This document shows, one piece after another, positions 62,112-64,000 of a stretch of 64,000 nucleotides of DNA. Made by a program: the position numbers and the translations under genes. Position 1 is the stretch's first letter. Each line of letters starts with the position of its first letter. Below the pieces are notes generated by a model. It was not told where the DNA came from. It ran no database searches and saw only the letters and a list, made by a program, of their open reading frames with translations. Source of the DNA: Bradyrhizobium diazoefficiens (GTDB taxonomy: Bacteria; Pseudomonadota; Alphaproteobacteria; Rhizobiales; Xanthobacteraceae); contig NZ_CP067041.1 of NCBI RefSeq assembly GCF_016599855.1, forward strand, positions 4,898,001-4,962,000. The letters are read 5' to 3'.

Positions 62112-63275
62112 ATGCCCACCATTGATCGCATCGACGGCTATGCCGACGAACTCACCGCCATCCGCCGCGACCTCCACGCCCATCCCGAGATCGGCTTCGA
62201 GGAAGTGCGCACCTCCGGCATCGTCGCCGACAAGCTGAAGAACTGGGGCATCGAGGTGCATCGCGGTCTCGGCGGCACCGGCGTGATCGGTGTCATCAAG
62301 GGCAAAGGTTCGAGCGGCAAACGCATTGGGCTCCGCGCCGACATGGACGCGCTGCCGATGGAGGAGAATACCAATCTGAAATGGAGCTCGAAAATCCCCG
62401 GCCGCTTCCACGGCTGCGGCCATGACGGCCATACCACCATGCTGCTCGGCACCGCGCGCTACCTCGCCGAGACCAGGAATTTTGACGGCACCGTGCACCT
62501 GATCTTCCAGCCGGCCGAGGAAGGCCTCGGCGGCGCCCGCGCCATGATCAAGGACGGCCTGTTCGAAAAATTTCCGTGCGACGAGCTTTACGGCCTGCAC
62601 AACGCGCCCGACCTCAACTACGGCGAGATCGCGATCCTGCCCGGCCCGGCAATGGCCAGCGCCGACTTCTTCGACCTTCGCATCACCGGCTATGGCGCGC
62701 ATGGCGCGATGCCCGAACGCTCCAAGGACGCGGTCGTGATCGCGACCACGCTGGCGCAGGCGATCCAGACCATCGTCAGCCGCAACGTCGACCCGCTCCA
62801 GGCGGCGGTGGTGTCGATCACCCAGATCCATGCGGGCTCCGCCTACAACGTCATTCCCGGCGACGCACATCTCTGCGGCACCATCCGCACCTTCTCGAAG
62901 GAAGTCCGCACCCTGATCAGCGAACGCATCCGCACCATCTGCGCCGGCATTGCCGCGACGTTCCAGTGCGAAATCGACGTCGATATCCGCGACACCTTCG
63001 GCGTGCTGGTCAACCAGGTCGAGCAGTCCAAGGTGGTCGAAGAGGTCGCACGCACAGTCGTCGATCCGGCCAAGGTGATCACCCGCACCCAACCGAAGAT
63101 GGGCAGCGAGGACTTTGCGGATATGCTGGAGACCATTCCCGGCGCTTATTTCTGGGTCGGCCATGACGGCTCGGTGCCCGTGCACAATCCGGGCTTCGTG
63201 CTCGACGACAAGATCCTGCCGATCGGCGCCAGCATGTTCGCGCGGATCATCGAGACGCGCATGCCGGTGGGTTAA
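62112..63275 (+). CDS. M20 family aminoacylase / N-acyl-L-amino acid amidohydrolase
   Basis: The 387-residue protein has DLHAHPEIGFEE at its start, the GCGHDGHTTMLLG metal motif (Cys-His...His), IFQPAEEGLGGARAM with the catalytic Glu, and YGLHNAPDL. It resembles hippurate hydrolase and N-acyl amino acid amidohydrolases, which split an acyl group from an amino acid. ATG 62112 lies 13 bases after the MlrC stop. It joins the cluster of hydrolases with the peptide transporter. Confidence 0.93.
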   Translation: MPTIDRIDGYADELTAIRRDLHAHPEIGFEEVRTSGIVADKLKNWGIEVHRGLGGTGVIGVIKGKGSSGKRIGLRADMDALPMEENTNLKWSSKIPGRFHGCGHDGHTTMLLGTARYLAETRNFDGTVHLIFQPAEEGLGGARAMIKDGLFEKFPCDELYGLHNAPDLNYGEIAILPGPAMASADFFDLRITGYGAHGAMPERSKDAVVIATTLAQAIQTIVSRNVDPLQAAVVSITQIHAGSAYNVIPGDAHLCGTIRTFSKEVRTLISERIRTICAGIAATFQCEIDVDIRDTFGVLVNQVEQSKVVEEVARTVVDPAKVITRTQPKMGSEDFADMLETIPGAYFWVGHDGSVPVHNPGFVLDDKILPIGASMFARIIETRMPVG

Positions 63276-63278
63276 GCG

Positions 63279-64000
63279 ATGCACAAGAGCATCGAAGAAG
63301 CGGTCACCTCGCTGCACGATCTGTCCGCGGTCGATCTGATCGCGGGCTATCGCGCCAAGCAGTTCTCGCCGAGCGAGGTGCTGGAGGATTTGCTCGCGCA
63401 TGTCGCTGCGTGGGAGCCGCATCTGAAGGCACTCTATGCGTTCGATCCCGACAGCGCGCGCGAGGCCGCGAAGGCCTCGACCGCGCGCTGGTCCGGGGGT
63501 GAACCGGCCGGCGCGCTCGATGGCGTGCCTGTCACGGTGAAGGACAATATCGCGACCAAGGGCGTGCCGGTGCCGCTGGGGGCTGCGAGCGTCAAGCTCG
63601 TCCCGGCCGAGAAGGATGCTCCACCCGCGGCGCGCCTGCGCGAAGCCGGCGCGATCATCTTCACGAAGACCACCATGCCCGATTACGGCATGCTGTCCTC
63701 GGGGCTCTCCTCCTTCCACGCGCTCGCGCGCAATCCCTGGGATCTCTCCAAGAATCCCGGCGGCTCCAGCGCCGGTGCGGGCGCCGCTGCTGCGGCAGGC
63801 TACGGCCCGCTGCATCTCGGCACGGATATCGGCGGCTCGGTGCGCCTGCCCGCGGGCTGGTGCGGCCTCGTCGGGCTGAAGCCGAGCTTCGGCCGGGTGC
63901 CGATCGATCCCACCTATGTCGGCCGCGTCGCCGGCCCGATGACCCGCACGGTCGATGATTGCGGGCTGATGATGAGCGTGATCGCAAAGCCCGACCGGCG
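63279..64000 (+). CDS. Amidase (5' part)
   Basis: The frame from ATG 63279, three bases after the M20 stop, is open to the window end (240 codons). It has the amidase-signature triad: Lys in VTVKDNIATKG, and the Ser residues in KNPGGSSAGAGAAAAAGYGP and LGTDIGGSVRLPA. It hydrolyses amides to acids and ammonia. The start has GGTGGGTTAAGCG upstream. The C-terminus is outside the window. It belongs to the cluster as a second amide-cleaving enzyme. Confidence 0.92.
   Translation, partial: MHKSIEEAVTSLHDLSAVDLIAGYRAKQFSPSEVLEDLLAHVAAWEPHLKALYAFDPDSAREAAKASTARWSGGEPAGALDGVPVTVKDNIATKGVPVPLGAASVKLVPAEKDAPPAARLREAGAIIFTKTTMPDYGMLSSGLSSFHALARNPWDLSKNPGGSSAGAGAAAAAGYGPLHLGTDIGGSVRLPAGWCGLVGLKPSFGRVPIDPTYVGRVAGPMTRTVDDCGLMMSVIAKPDR

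Overview
The window looks like chromosomal DNA of an alphaproteobacterium close to Bradyrhizobium. The evidence is high GC with strong G/C preference at third codon positions, the mix of families (APC permease, PAS_5 protein, phasin, BTLCP protease, DUF3126, zf-CHCC, fused dipeptide ABC ATPase), and dispersed palindromes of the kind common in Bradyrhizobium intergenic DNA. The assignment is inferred from pattern recognition. I see no rRNA, CRISPR array, insertion sequence, prophage or plasmid function. One tRNA (Leu, UAA) is present. About 65 protein genes are called, two of them broken by frameshifts.

Layout. 0-5 kb: end of yidD, a small membrane protein behind a stress-type promoter, an unknown secreted protein, an APC permease and a lipoprotein hydrolase. 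5-13 kb: MFS transporter, thrS, nitroreductase, beta-lactamase-fold hydrolase and a PAS-GGDEF-EAL protein. 13-25 kb: repeat-rich gaps, patatin phospholipase, CBS protein, rhomboid protease, PAS protein, Crp-type regulator, small metal-binding protein, phasin, DEAD-box helicase and cupin. 25-31 kb: zinc dehydrogenase, broken kinase gene, double-PilZ protein followed by a BTLCP protease, and a Rieske/FAD oxidoreductase. 30.5-36.4 kb: GntR regulator divergent from a polyamine/spermidine-type ABC operon with an Asp/Glu/hydantoin racemase. 36.5-51.5 kb: small proteins, a candidate small RNA, an Rmf-like protein, a HAMP-PAS sensor, gamma carbonic anhydrase, thioesterase, two FAD monooxygenases, cysE and several unknown membrane proteins. 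51.7 kb: tRNA-Leu, then a Bcr/CflA-type MFS exporter. 53.4-64 kb: a peptide or N-acyl-amino-acid uptake and hydrolysis cluster (solute-binding protein, two permeases, fused DppD-DppF ATPase, two M20 hydrolases, MlrC-type metallopeptidase, amidase running off the end).

Regulatory reading adds most beyond the gene list. Two ABC operons each carry a consensus-quality sigma-54 element (31459 and 56616), suggesting nitrogen-responsive uptake. Three promoters match the alphaproteobacterial EcfG general-stress consensus (228, 19136, and 38501 on the minus strand). Two sites match the CtrA consensus TTAA-N7-TTAAC (18312, 41635). The thrS leader carries a hairpin whose loop resembles the tRNA-Thr(CGU) anticodon loop. 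A convergent gap at 37.5 kb holds a CRP-type dyad, a -10 element, a hairpin and an intrinsic terminator, which together look like an undescribed small RNA gene.
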